10,594 nucleotides of DNA from Hydrogenimonas sp. (GCA_015494675.1 WGAW01000037.1:1-10594); one strand, 5' to 3'; shown: positions 1-7,480, counted from the stretch's first letter. The notes: a model not told the origin generated them from the sequence alone. Numbers and translations: made by a program.

Positions 1-286
1 TCTCTATGGCCTCTTCAATCCTCTTTTCACTACCGTTCTCCTCCTCGATCGGCACCTGTTCGAAGAGCGGCTCTTTCGTCGGTTCGGATGGTTGAGTCAC
101 CGGTTCGGGAGGTAGAATTACCGAGGAGCTGGGTCTATTCTCATCCTCTATCAGGCTCTTTGTGACAAGTATGATCAAAATTAGAACGAGCAGCAGGATT
201 GCGGCGGCAAGAAGTATCTTTTTCAAACCGGACGGCTTTTGCGACTTTATGATCAAATTGTCGAGTTCGTCTTCTCTCTCTTCCAT
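1..286 (-). CDS. Single-pass membrane protein, probable SPOR-domain protein (N-terminal part)
   Basis: The reading frame opens at ATG 284-286 and stays open to the left edge, so only about 95 N-terminal residues are visible. An AAGGAG Shine-Dalgarno lies a few bases upstream. The visible part has an acidic and basic cytoplasmic N-terminus (about residues 1-23), one strong transmembrane helix (about 24-41, rich in L, I and V), and then a proline- and glutamate-rich segment that would be periplasmic. This is the layout of bitopic SPOR proteins, which bind septal peptidoglycan through a C-terminal SPOR domain. That domain would lie outside the window, so the SPOR label is inferred from the layout and from gene order: Campylobacter Cj0404, downstream of glyA and the DUF1882 gene, is a protein of this kind. 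It is the last visible gene of the GGDEF-cvpA-fur-lysS-glyA-DUF1882 run, 39 nt after the DUF1882 stop. Confidence 0.72.
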   Translation of the reverse strand, partial: MEEREDELDNLIIKSQKPSGLKKILLAAAILLLVLILIILVTKSLIEDENRPSSSVILPPEPVTQPSEPTKEPLFEQVPIEEENGSEKRIEEAIE

Positions 287-325
287 CTTTTCTCCTTCCG
301 TGCGGTTTCGGTGTCGTTTTTGCGG

Positions 326-868
326 TCACATATGTTTCGACCAGGATGCTCCCCGCTCCTTCGCGTAGAGCCTGTAGGGGAGTATCAGTATGTTGTACTC
401 TCTGGGCAGGTCGGGAGAGGGAAACACTCTCCACTCCTTCGGAAGCTTGGTAGCGAGCTTCGTCGAAAGCAGACGCCCCAACTGGTACGCTTCGGACAAG
501 GCCGTGTGGCCTTTGTGAACATATAGGTGTAGATGTCCCGGAGTTTTCGACTCGTAGGCTGTAAAGTTGATGAACCCCTCCTCTCTTAGAAGAAGCTGTG
601 CCCTGTGCCAGAACCTTTCGGGGTTGCGTCCGTTATAGTCGAATACGATATTCTCCACCTTCTGGTGCCGGTTTATCAGGTCGTGCGCTATTACAGCCTT
701 TTTGTCGCCATGCTCGTTCATGACCGTTCTTGTGAGCGGCTTGTCGATGCGCTCGAACTTGTTGTAAAAGACCCTCCCGTTCATGTTTATCTTGTTCACG
801 ATAGAGGAGTGTTGAACATAGTAGTGGTCGGTCACGATCTTTATGAGCTGTGTATCGACATTATACAT
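326..868 (-). CDS. DUF1882 family protein (HP0184/Cj0403-like)
   Basis: A conserved Campylobacterota protein of unknown function, 180 aa from the start chosen here. The N-terminal region (about 1-45, with DHYYV and FYNKFERID) matches what I recall of DUF1882, and its place directly after glyA is as in Helicobacter HP0184 and Campylobacter Cj0403. The C-terminal half has a hydrophobic strand ending in FDYNG (76-80), then [10 protein letters not shown] (111-120), VFPSP (148-152) and YNILILPY (158-165). This series resembles archaeo-eukaryotic primase-type domains (see findings). No signal peptide or membrane helix is visible. The start is uncertain. Tandem ATG codons at 871 and 868 follow AAAAGGATT, which gives the second one a 5-nt spacing. 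A longer start at 931 (201 aa) also has a good GGGAG site 5 nt upstream, but the extra 21 residues look unlike the family start as I know it and use codons such as CGG that the neighbours mostly avoid. Confidence 0.85.
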   Translation of the reverse strand: MYNVDTQLIKIVTDHYYVQHSSIVNKINMNGRVFYNKFERIDKPLTRTVMNEHGDKKAVIAHDLINRHQKVENIVFDYNGRNPERFWHRAQLLLREEGFINFTAYESKTPGHLHLYVHKGHTALSEAYQLGRLLSTKLATKLPKEWRVFPSPDLPREYNILILPYRLYAKERGASWSKHM

Positions 869-981
869 CATAATCCTTTTGAGAAGCCGCGGCTGCCGCA
901 CAATTTCGGCGCACACTATTTGAGAATGCATATAAACTCCCGTTCGCAGCGGCAGTTCGCAGCCTTTTCATCGCTCCAACT

Positions 982-2229
982 CTAATATGTGGGCCTGTCG
1001 TAGATGATGAAGCGTCTGGCGAGCGCCGTCATACTCTCTTTTATCTCCGCCTGCTTCTTTTCGTTCGATATGTCGTCGAGAACGTCGCATATGGCGTTGG
1101 CGACGGTTTCGAACTCCGCCTCTTTCATTCCGCGGGCGGTGAGCGCCGGAGAGCCTATGCGTATTCCGCTTGTAACGAAGGGACTCCTAGTCTCGCCGGG
1201 TACCGTGTTTTTATTGACGGTGATCCCGGCCCTGCCCAGTGCCTCGTCGGCATCCTTGCCGCTGAACTCCCTATTTAGGAAAGATACGAGTACGAGGTGA
1301 TTGTCGGTGCCGCCGCTTACAACGTCGTAACCTCTTCTCATCAATACGTCGGCCAGGATGGATGCGTTCGCCTTGACCTGTCTCGCATAGACTTTCCATG
1401 ATTCATCGAGGTTTTTCGCAAAACCTACCGCTTTCGCCGCTATCACATGCACGAGCGGACCGCCCTGGATGCCGGGGAAGATTGCACTGTTTATCTTTTT
1501 TGCGAGATCTGCGTCGTTTGTCATGATGAGTCCGCCGCGCGGCCCCCTTAGCGTTTTATGTGTGGTGGTGGTTACCACGTCGCAGTGCGGGAACGGATGC
1601 GGATGTTCGCCCGCCACGACAAGCCCGGCTATATGTGCTACGTCGGCAAGCAGGAGTGCCCCTACACTGTCTGCTATTTCGCGGAACTTAGCGAAGTCTA
1701 TCTCTCTTGCGTATGCGCTTGCGCCGCAGACGATCAGTTTGGGCTTTACGATCTGCGCGATGTCGGCTACACGGTCGTAGTTGATCCGGCCGTCGAGCTC
1801 CACCCCGTAAGTAAAGCTCTGGTAGTTTTTGCCGGAGAAACTCACTTTCGCGCCGTGGGTCAGGTGGCCTCCGTGGCTTAGATCCATGCCCAGAATCTTA
1901 TCGCCGGCTTTGAGCAAAGCGGCGTAGACCCCGCCGTTTGCCTGACTGCCGGAGTGGGGCTGTACGTTTGCGTATTCACATCCGAAGAGGAGTTTCGCTC
2001 TATCTATGGCAAGCTGTTCTACGGCATCGGCATACTCGCAGCCGCCGTAGTACCTCTTGTAGGGGTAGCCTTCGGCATATTTGTTCGTAAATACGCTTCC
2101 TTGCGCCTCCATCACCTCCGGAAAGGTGAAGTTTTCGCTCGCTATCATCTCCAGGTGGTCGGTCTGCCTCTGAAGCTCTTTTTCAATGATGTCGTAGACT
2201 ATCGGGTCGTTTTGCTGTAAAACTGTCAT
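982..2229 (-). CDS. glyA: Serine hydroxymethyltransferase
   Basis: A cytosolic PLP enzyme that interconverts serine plus tetrahydrofolate with glycine plus 5,10-methylene-tetrahydrofolate, the main source of one-carbon units. The 415 aa are full length (the E. coli enzyme is 417). The PLP lysine is K225 in [14 protein letters not shown], preceded by H224. D196 and H199 in [11 protein letters not shown] correspond to the residues that contact the pyridine ring, R357 in [12 protein letters not shown] corresponds to the substrate-carboxylate arginine, and NKYAEGYP with YYGG (about 49-63) is the family signature near the N-terminus. The ATG (2227-2229) overlaps the lysS TGA as ATGA, with a GAGG ribosome site inside the end of lysS, so translational coupling is likely. 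The gene ends in TAG at 982-984, about 110 nt before the DUF1882 start. Nothing unusual is seen, and the assignment is secure. Confidence 0.97.
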   Translation of the reverse strand: MTVLQQNDPIVYDIIEKELQRQTDHLEMIASENFTFPEVMEAQGSVFTNKYAEGYPYKRYYGGCEYADAVEQLAIDRAKLLFGCEYANVQPHSGSQANGGVYAALLKAGDKILGMDLSHGGHLTHGAKVSFSGKNYQSFTYGVELDGRINYDRVADIAQIVKPKLIVCGASAYAREIDFAKFREIADSVGALLLADVAHIAGLVVAGEHPHPFPHCDVVTTTTHKTLRGPRGGLIMTNDADLAKKINSAIFPGIQGGPLVHVIAAKAVGFAKNLDESWKVYARQVKANASILADVLMRRGYDVVSGGTDNHLVLVSFLNREFSGKDADEALGRAGITVNKNTVPGETRSPFVTSGIRIGSPALTARGMKEAEFETVANAICDVLDDISNEKKQAEIKESMTALARRFIIYDRPTY

Positions 2230-3758
2230 CTTTTTTCCTCGCTATTGTTTTCTTTCTCTTCAGTGTTCTCTTGCTGCTTCAGCGGGCGCATGGCCGGAAA
2301 CAGGATAACGTCTCTGATAGAGTGACGATTTGTAAGAAGCATCACCAGCCTGTCTATACCTATACCCTCTCCCGCTGTGGGAGGCATGCCGTAGCCGAGC
2401 GCCTCTACATAATCTTCATCCATATGCATCGCTTCGTCGTCGCTATCTTTAAGTTTTGCCTGTTCTCTGAAACGCTCATACTGATCGAGCGGATCGTTGA
2501 GCTCGCTGAATCCGTTGGCGATCTCCTTGCCGGCGATGAATAGCTCGAAACGCTCGGCTATATCGGGATCGTCGTCGCTTCTGCGTGCAAGCGGGCTTAT
2601 CTCTATCGGAAAGTGCGTTACGAATGTGGGGTCGATAAGCTTCTCTTCTACGAACGTGTCGAAAAGCTCACCCCACAGCTGCCCTTTACCGAGACCCTCT
2701 TCGACCTCTACGCCGCTCTTTTTCAGGTAGCTGCGCATCGCATCTTTATCTTCGAGAATCGATTCGGGTACTCCGCCTATTTCAACAAGTGCCTCTTTGT
2801 AGGCTATACGCTTGAACGGTGTGGAAAAGTCGATCTCATATTCGCCGTATGGAAGTTTTTTCGGCAGCCCGAGCTCTTTGAAAAGGTACTCGAACAGCTT
2901 TTCGGTAAGCTCCATCAGATCTTCGTAGCGGTGGTATGCCCAGTAGAACTCTATCATCGTGAATTCTGGATTATGGGTGTGGTCCATACCTTCGTTTCGG
3001 AAGTTTCTGTTTATCTCGAAGACCGCTTCGAATCCGCCTACTATCAATCTTTTGAGGTAGAGTTCCGGTGCTATTCTGAGGTAGCGGTCTACACCGAGCG
3101 CGTTATGGTGGGTTACGAACGGTCTGGCGTTGGCCCCGCCCGGAATCGGGTGCATCATCGGGGTTTCGACCTCCAGGAAGCCGTGCTCTTCGAAGAAACG
3201 TCTTATCAGGCTCACGATTTTGGAGCGGAGCAGAAAAGTCTTTTTAACATCCGGATTCATTATCATGTCGAGATATCTGCGGCGGTATCGCAGCTCTATA
3301 TCCTGCAGGCCGTGGAACTTTTCGGGAAGAGGCGTTATGGCCTTCGTTACGAGTTCCAGCCGCTTTACGTGCATCGTCAGCTCGCCGGTTCTGGTGATGA
3401 ACGGGTAGCCCGTAGCGGCAACTATGTCGCCCACCTCCACCATCTTTTTGACGGTTTTGAACCACTCGTCTCCGAGATCGTCCCGGCTGAAGTAGATCTG
3501 CAAAATCCCGCTCTCGTCCTCTATTTTTGCGAATGCCGCTTTACCCATCAGCCTAAGAAACTTGATCCGTCCGGCCACGGTGCAGCTTTCGTCTATAGCC
3601 TCCTTCTCTTCGCTCTCTTTCAGGTAGGAGAACCTCTCCAGAAACTCTTTGTTGGTACACTCTTTGACTACACGGTTCTGGTATGGGTTGAGCCCCATCT
3701 CCCTGAGGGCGTCCGCTTTCTCTATGCGCTGCTTTTGGTACTGATTCTCAAATATCAA
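2226..3758 (-). CDS. lysS: Lysyl-tRNA synthetase, class II
   Basis: Charges tRNA-Lys with lysine in the cytosol. The length of 510 aa is close to E. coli LysS (505). An N-terminal OB-fold anticodon-binding domain (about 60-140, starting [21 protein letters not shown]) is followed by the class II catalytic core: motif 1 around [16 protein letters not shown] (196-211), motif 2 FRNEG through [11 protein letters not shown] (253-272, R254), and motif 3 [11 protein letters not shown] (465-475, R470). The family normally ends near FPAMRP. Here about 18 further residues, mostly E, N, K and Q, form a charged tail. The start codon is TTG (3756-3758), overlapping the fur TGA as TTGA. An AAGGGA site lies about 9 nt upstream, and no in-frame ATG fits the family N-terminus better (the next Met is residue 21). 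A weak start coupled to the upstream stop suggests LysS output follows fur translation. The 3' end overlaps glyA by ATGA. Confidence 0.97.
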   Translation of the reverse strand: MIFENQYQKQRIEKADALREMGLNPYQNRVVKECTNKEFLERFSYLKESEEKEAIDESCTVAGRIKFLRLMGKAAFAKIEDESGILQIYFSRDDLGDEWFKTVKKMVEVGDIVAATGYPFITRTGELTMHVKRLELVTKAITPLPEKFHGLQDIELRYRRRYLDMIMNPDVKKTFLLRSKIVSLIRRFFEEHGFLEVETPMMHPIPGGANARPFVTHHNALGVDRYLRIAPELYLKRLIVGGFEAVFEINRNFRNEGMDHTHNPEFTMIEFYWAYHRYEDLMELTEKLFEYLFKELGLPKKLPYGEYEIDFSTPFKRIAYKEALVEIGGVPESILEDKDAMRSYLKKSGVEVEEGLGKGQLWGELFDTFVEEKLIDPTFVTHFPIEISPLARRSDDDPDIAERFELFIAGKEIANGFSELNDPLDQYERFREQAKLKDSDDEAMHMDEDYVEALGYGMPPTAGEGIGIDRLVMLLTNRHSIRDVILFPAMRPLKQQENTEEKENNSEEKR

Positions 3759-4267
3759 TCTTCTGTTCCCTTTTTATTTAGGTTTTTCTCCGACTCTTTC
3801 TGGCACTCGGGGCAGATGCCGAAGATTTTCATGGAGTGGTCTTTCATAAGGAAGCCGAAATCTTTGGCAATCTTCTCCTGTCTCTTCTCTATCGCCTCGT
3901 CGTAAAATTCCAGAATTTTACCACAATTTGTGCAGATAATGTGGTCGTGATGGGCTTTTACTCCGAGTTCGTACTTTTTGCCCTGTGTTCCGAAGGAGAT
4001 AGATGTCACTATGCCTGCGTTTTCCAGAAGAGAGAGTGTTCTGTAGATGGTCGCGATACCGGTGTTGAGCTCCGGCTCTTCGCTCTTTATGAGGCGGTAG
4101 AGCTCTTCGGGGGTGAAGTGGCCGGTATGGTTGTAGAGTGTATAGAGGATCGTTTCGCGCTGCTTCGTGAACTTGAGGTTGCTCGAGCGCAGGAGCTGTT
4201 TGAACTGCGCGAGCAGAGTCTCGTAAGATATTAGAGGTGACGTCTCGACTTCGTTACTCTTTTTCAT
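3755..4267 (-). CDS. fur: Ferric uptake regulator, Fur
   Basis: An iron-responsive DNA-binding repressor. In Campylobacter and Helicobacter, Fur controls iron uptake, storage and oxidative-stress genes in both metal-bound and apo forms. From the ATG at 4267 it has 170 aa. The N-terminal winged helix covers about 20-100, with [11 protein letters not shown] (31-41) and the recognition-helix region [11 protein letters not shown] (68-78). The dimerisation domain carries the metal cluster HHDH (106-109) and two CxxC pairs, C112-C115 and C152-C155, expected to hold the structural zinc. Similarity to Campylobacter Fur is strong over SISFG..GKKYEL and the HHDH-CGK region. An in-frame ATG at 4282 would add 5 residues, but 4267 has a better AAGGAG site. 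The gene overlaps the end of cvpA by 14 nt and the lysS TTG by 4 nt. PerR is a possible alternative, but the close match and locus order favour Fur. Confidence 0.93.
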   Translation of the reverse strand: MKKSNEVETSPLISYETLLAQFKQLLRSSNLKFTKQRETILYTLYNHTGHFTPEELYRLIKSEEPELNTGIATIYRTLSLLENAGIVTSISFGTQGKKYELGVKAHHDHIICTNCGKILEFYDEAIEKRQEKIAKDFGFLMKDHSMKIFGICPECQKESEKNLNKKGTED

Positions 4268-4862
4268 CCCTCTCCTTTTCATCCTGCGATCCGATCTCTT
4301 TTTTTACGATTTGAGCGCCGTTTTTGATCAGCTCTTTCGTGCTGTTTCCGGCTGCATCGGCCTTTTGCGCCAGTGCGTCGGTGTCAATATGGACAATTGT
4401 GTTGCCGGCTTTGATAAAGAGCGGGTAGAGTAGGCTCGATTCGGTAAAGCTTTCGGTGTTTTTTCTGATCAGATCGATATTCGAAAGAGCGTATACGATG
4501 ACGGCTATTATGATGAAGACTTTCGCCGAAGCGAAAAGGAGCCCCAGAACTCTGTCCGCTATGCCGAGCCCGGATAGTGAAACAAGCTTCGCCACAACCA
4601 CCCCGGCTATAATGCAGCCGGTCCATATGAGTGCAAGCAGAACGAGAAAACCGATCATGCTCAGAGCCGACTCCGACTCAATGTGCAGAAACGAACCACC
4701 GAGCCACTTTCCGAACTCGGTAGCGAACATGGAGGCTATCCATACACCCAAAACTATTCCGATGAGGCCCGCAAGCTCCTTTATCAGGCCGTTGAAAAGA
4801 CCCTTGATTCCTATTAGAAGGATCAGGGATGCGGTGACGATATCGAACCAGTTCATATCCAT
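4254..4862 (-). CDS. cvpA: CvpA family inner-membrane protein
   Basis: A 202-aa member of the CvpA (colicin V production) family, integral inner-membrane proteins whose molecular role is still poorly defined. In enterobacteria they affect colicin V export, envelope-stress tolerance and biofilm. Four hydrophobic helices are visible at about 5-21, 27-47, 67-90 and 107-126. The family-typical start has NWFDIV, then GLFNGLIKEL in the first loop and the glycine-rich GLIGIVLGVW. The C-terminal 45 residues or so (from HIDTDALAQ) are hydrophilic, mixed-charge and predicted soluble. The ATG at 4862 shares one base with the stop of the GGDEF gene (TGATG), and the 3' end overlaps fur. The cvpA-fur-lysS-glyA order agrees with Campylobacter. 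A second ATG two codons in is an equally possible start. Confidence 0.9.
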   Translation of the reverse strand: MDMNWFDIVTASLILLIGIKGLFNGLIKELAGLIGIVLGVWIASMFATEFGKWLGGSFLHIESESALSMIGFLVLLALIWTGCIIAGVVVAKLVSLSGLGIADRVLGLLFASAKVFIIIAVIVYALSNIDLIRKNTESFTESSLLYPLFIKAGNTIVHIDTDALAQKADAAGNSTKELIKNGAQIVKKEIGSQDEKERDEKE

Positions 4863-5797
4863 CAGCGCACCACCAGTTTGTCTTTACCGTCGTGTTTCGC
4901 CTGATATACGGCGGCGTCGGCACGCTCTATGAGGCTCTCGAGAGTATCGCCTTTTTGGTGGGAAGTTAGACCCATGCTCAACGTTATGCGTATTGTCTTG
5001 CCCTTGTATATCAGCTTGTTGTTTCTAACGGCGTTCATGATGCGTTCGGCTACCTTTTTCGCCTCCTCTTTCCCCGCACGGTTGAAGATGATCAGAAACT
5101 CCTCTCCGCCATATCTGTAGGCCCTGTCGTACTCCCTGATAGAGAGTTTGAAGAGTTTCGCCAGGAGTATGAGCACCTTGTCACCCGCAAGGTGACCGAA
5201 GGTGTCGTTGACCTTTTTGAAATCGTCCGCGTCTATCATTAGTGCCGCGATATTGAGGTTTCTCTCTTTGGAGTGTTTGAGCATCTCTTTTGCGTCTATC
5301 TCCAGCGCCTTTCTGTTGTATAGCTTGGTAAGGGGGTCGATGTTGGACTGTTTTTGAAGCTCCTCAATCTCGTTTTCGAGAGACTTGATAAGCTCGTTTG
5401 CACGCTGAAGTTCGCTCAGCAGATCGCTCTGAAAAGCCTCTATGCGGCTTTTGAATTTGGGTATATCTATCTCTTCGCTACTTTCGACGATATTTTCTAT
5501 CTCTATCGTGTGGCTCTGCGTGATGTTTCTGAGGTTTGTATTCGACTCTTTGAAAGAGTCTATGCTCTCTTTGGCCAGATCTATGCACTTTTTCGACTTC
5601 TTCTCGTGCTCCTGTTCGAGGTATTCGTCCAGGTAGAGCGAGTAGCCCGATTTTCTGAGGCGTTCGAAAAAGGTCTCTACGACACTCTTTATCACTTCAG
5701 CCGCATCCACAGCTTCAGCTTCTTTGGCGACAAGAGACTCCTTTATCTCTTCACAGCTCTTCTGTACAACATCGGTGATCTTTTCTGGTGATGACAT
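4862..5797 (-). CDS. Diguanylate cyclase, soluble, coiled-coil plus GGDEF
   Basis: Predicted to make the second messenger cyclic di-GMP from two GTP. In the 311 aa, residues 1-150 are highly charged and helical, with coiled-coil character strongest around 115-150 (EAFQSDLLSELQRANELIKS and onward), and no transmembrane segment or known sensor domain is recognisable. The GGDEF domain runs from about 151 to the end: DPLTKLYNR (154-162), the metal/GTP segment MIDADDFKKVND (187-198), FGHLAGD (200-206) and the active-site motif GGEEF (230-234). A product-inhibition I-site RxxD (REYD, 221-224) sits exactly five residues upstream, so the enzyme should be active and feedback-inhibited. It heads the cvpA-fur-lysS-glyA run. 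A GGAG ribosome site 8 nt upstream supports the ATG at 5797, and a TATAAT box lies about 60 nt upstream. The locus in Campylobacter jejuni, as I recall it, has no such gene, so this is an addition to the conserved cluster. The signal sensed is unknown. Confidence 0.93.
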   Translation of the reverse strand: MSSPEKITDVVQKSCEEIKESLVAKEAEAVDAAEVIKSVVETFFERLRKSGYSLYLDEYLEQEHEKKSKKCIDLAKESIDSFKESNTNLRNITQSHTIEIENIVESSEEIDIPKFKSRIEAFQSDLLSELQRANELIKSLENEIEELQKQSNIDPLTKLYNRKALEIDAKEMLKHSKERNLNIAALMIDADDFKKVNDTFGHLAGDKVLILLAKLFKLSIREYDRAYRYGGEEFLIIFNRAGKEEAKKVAERIMNAVRNNKLIYKGKTIRITLSMGLTSHQKGDTLESLIERADAAVYQAKHDGKDKLVVR

Positions 5798-5848
5798 GGA
5801 TTTCTCCGCTTCGGGTTATTTGTCGTTCGTTTTTAGAGGCAGTCTAAA

Positions 5849-5884
5849 ATATTTTATTATAAAATATCGAAGCTGAAATAAAGT
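5849..5884 (-). promoter_or_regulatory. Promoter of the GGDEF-cvpA-fur-lysS-glyA unit, within a perfect palindrome
   Basis: Reading on the minus strand, a consensus TATAAT lies at 5861-5856, placing the start of transcription near 5849 and leaving a leader of about 50 nt before the ATG at 5797. The -35 region is weak (ACTTTA at the 17-nt spacing) but T-rich, as usual for vegetative promoters in this phylum. The -10 box lies inside a perfect 19-bp inverted repeat of 9-1-9 geometry at 5849-5867 (ATATTTTAT, one centre base, ATAAAATAT on the minus strand). A protein bound there would block RNA polymerase, so this is a credible operator. Which protein binds is inference. Fur is a candidate because it uses 9-1-9 sites and is encoded in this unit. 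Confidence 0.55.
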
Positions 5885-5889
5885 TATGT

Positions 5890-5942
5890 AAAGGCGGCAA
5901 AATGCGGTAGTTCGGGAGTGTGTATGTAGTATTTCCGCCTTT
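5890..5942. repeat. 8-bp inverted repeat with long loop
   Basis: AAAGGCGG (5890-5897) and CCGCCTTT (5935-5942) are exact inverted copies separated by 37 nt. On the minus strand the stem can be extended imperfectly inward by AAAT pairing with ATTT. It lies in the 262-nt gap between the DAHP synthase gene and the GGDEF gene, just upstream of the GGDEF promoter. Neither strand has a proper U-tract after it, so a terminator is not well supported. It could be a structural element at the end of the aroG transcript or an upstream regulatory site. Confidence 0.3.
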
Positions 5943-5989
5943 TGTGCTATCGACGAACGGTATGTAATTAAAAATGTTCTCCTCACTCT

Positions 5990-6038
5990 CCTCCGTCGAA
6001 GAGTCGGAGGGTGCACCATTCTCCCGGCGGCGTCCGGG
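5990..6038 (-). terminator. Possible 3'-end structure of aroG (two GC-rich hairpins)
   Basis: Downstream of the aroG stop, two GC-rich inverted repeats lie in the transcribed direction: CCCGG/CCGGG with a 6-nt loop (6023-6038), then CCTCCG/CGGAGG with a 9-nt loop (5990-6010). A run of five T on the minus strand comes only about 14 nt after the second hairpin, so this is not a classical intrinsic terminator. It may stabilise the 3' end or give partial termination. The rest of the gap shows no plausible gene. Confidence 0.3.
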
Positions 6039-6059
6039 TAAAAGGTGCTCGCATCGGCT

Positions 6060-7409
6060 CTATTTCATATCTTTGAAAAACTCGGATATCATAAACGCCA
6101 TCTCGAGCGCCTGGTTGGCGTTGAGGCGCGGGTCGCACTGGGTGTGGTATCTGTTTCCGAGTGCGTCTACCGTGATGTTGCAGCTCTGGCTTCCGGTGCA
6201 CTCGGTGACATCTTCGCCGGTCATCTCGAGGTGTATGCCTCCGGCCACCGTACCTTCGGCGTTGTGAATCTGGAAGAACTGCTTCACTTCTGAAAGTATA
6301 TTGTCGAACTCTCTTGTTTTGTAGCCGTTTTCTGTTTTGAATGTGTTGCCGTGCATCGGGTCGGAGCTCCACACCACCCTTTTGCCTTCCGCTTTTACGC
6401 GTCTTAACAGCGGCGGGAAGATCTCGCCTATCCTGTCGGCTCCCATACGTACTATGAGAGTCAGGCGGCCCGGTATGTTTTCGGGGTTGAGCCTCTCTAT
6501 CAGAGCTATCAGCTCATCCTCTTTCATGCTGGGGCCCACCTTCACGCCTACAGGATTGTTAATGCCTCTGAAAAACTCTATATGCGCACCGTCGAGATCA
6601 CGGGTTCTGTCCCCTATCCAGAGCATGTGCGCGGAGCAGTCGTACCACTTTCCGGTAAGTGAGTCTATGCGTGTGAGCGCCTCTTCGTAACCGAGCAGCA
6701 GAGCTTCGTGGGAGGTATATAGTACCGTCTCGTGAAGCTGAGGTGTGTTTTGGGGGGTGATTCCGCATGCGGCGATGAACTTCATAGCCTGGGTTATCTT
6801 TTCGGCGAGCTCCTCGTAACGCTTTCCGAGAGCCTTGTCTTTAACGAAGTCGAGGTTCCAGTTGTGCACCTTTGTAAGGTCGGCCATCCCGCCGCGCGAA
6901 AAGGCCCGCAGGAGGTTCAGTGTAGCGGCCGACTGATAGTAGGCTTTTATAAGCTTTTCGGGTCTTGCCTCCCTCGCTTCTGGGGCGAAGTCGGCTTCGT
7001 TCACTATGTCTCCCCTGTAGCTCGGCAGCTCAATATCGCCCTTCGCTTCGGTGTCTGAGCTTCTGGGCTTGGCGAACTGGCCCGCTATGCGTCCCACCTT
7101 GACGACCGGCTTGCCGCTGGAGTATGTCATGACGACGGCCATCTGCATCATCACTTTGAAGAGATTTTTGATCGTATCGGCGTTGAAAGCGTTGAAACTC
7201 TCCGCGCAGTCGCCGCCCTGAAGCAGAAACGCTTCTCCCTCACTCACCTTTGCAAGCTTGCTCTGCAGGTTTCTGGCCTCTTCCGCGAATATCAGCGGGG
7301 GGAAGCCCTTGAGCTCCTCTTCGACCCTCTTTACGCTCTCCAAATCTTTATATTCGGGCTGCTGTTTTATCGGAAAATCTCTCCAGCTCGATCTGCTCCA
7401 TCTGCTCAT
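6060..7409 (-). CDS. aroG: DAHP synthase, class II (3-deoxy-7-phosphoheptulonate synthase)
   Basis: First step of the shikimate pathway: phosphoenolpyruvate plus erythrose 4-phosphate gives DAHP. At 449 aa it is full length for the class II (plant/Mycobacterium type) family, which is unrelated in close sequence to E. coli AroFGH. The four metal ligands known from the M. tuberculosis enzyme are in place: C68 in GGDCAESF, H353 in DPMHGNTF, E395 in HLEMTGED and D426 in [19 protein letters not shown] (104-117) carries phosphate and PEP-binding residues, and VGPSMK (291-296) is also family-typical. The short N-terminus leaves little room for the extra regulatory helices seen in the mycobacterial enzyme, so strong aromatic feedback control is not expected from sequence. 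The ATG at 7409 has AAGGA 8 nt upstream. It appears monocistronic, with its own promoter. The symbol follows class II usage, and aroF or aroH are used for the same family. Confidence 0.95.
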   Translation of the reverse strand: MSRWSRSSWRDFPIKQQPEYKDLESVKRVEEELKGFPPLIFAEEARNLQSKLAKVSEGEAFLLQGGDCAESFNAFNADTIKNLFKVMMQMAVVMTYSSGKPVVKVGRIAGQFAKPRSSDTEAKGDIELPSYRGDIVNEADFAPEAREARPEKLIKAYYQSAATLNLLRAFSRGGMADLTKVHNWNLDFVKDKALGKRYEELAEKITQAMKFIAACGITPQNTPQLHETVLYTSHEALLLGYEEALTRIDSLTGKWYDCSAHMLWIGDRTRDLDGAHIEFFRGINNPVGVKVGPSMKEDELIALIERLNPENIPGRLTLIVRMGADRIGEIFPPLLRRVKAEGKRVVWSSDPMHGNTFKTENGYKTREFDNILSEVKQFFQIHNAEGTVAGGIHLEMTGEDVTECTGSQSCNITVDALGNRYHTQCDPRLNANQALEMAFMISEFFKDMK

Positions 7410-7438
7410 TGCGTAAATCCTTGAAAAATTTGCGCAAT
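7408..7438. repeat. Dyad spanning the aroG start codon, ribosome site and -10
   Basis: Two 11-nt arms, ATTGCGTAAAT (7408-7418) and ATTTGCGCAAT (7428-7438), are inverted copies with one mismatch (10 of 11) around a 9-nt spacer. On the minus strand the spacer contains the AAGG of the aroG ribosome site, the inner arm runs into the ATG, and the outer arm overlaps the TATTAT -10 box. It could be an operator for a dimeric regulator. As RNA it would form a hairpin with the ribosome site in the loop, but only on transcripts starting farther upstream. Confidence 0.5.
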
Positions 7439-7465
7439 AATACCATAAAAATAGCGAAAAAGGGG
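7437..7465 (-). promoter_or_regulatory. Promoter of aroG (extended -10)
   Basis: On the minus strand, TGG followed by TATTAT (7442-7437) forms an extended -10 element (TGnTATTAT, one mismatch to consensus). Transcription would start near 7430, leaving a leader of about 20 nt. There is no good -35, but T-rich tracts (CCCTTTTTCGCTATTTTTA) lie upstream, as expected for this phylum. Confidence 0.5.
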
Positions 7466-7480
7466 TGGTGCGGTGAAAGG

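Noticed and set aside
326..985. Open frame of 126 codons on the plus strand (605-985) and others opposite the DUF1882 gene
   Set aside because: The minus-strand protein is conserved and in the expected operon. The plus frames have no ribosome site and no recognisable protein character.
2613..3905. A 430-codon open frame on the plus strand opposite lysS and fur
   Set aside because: It lies antisense to two certain genes, its translation shows no domain or natural composition, and it has no ribosome site. The codon bias of lysS removes stops in that frame.
5816..6019. A 67-codon minus-strand frame in the gap between aroG and the GGDEF gene
   Set aside because: Arginine- and threonine-rich translation, no family resemblance, and it crosses the predicted GGDEF promoter.
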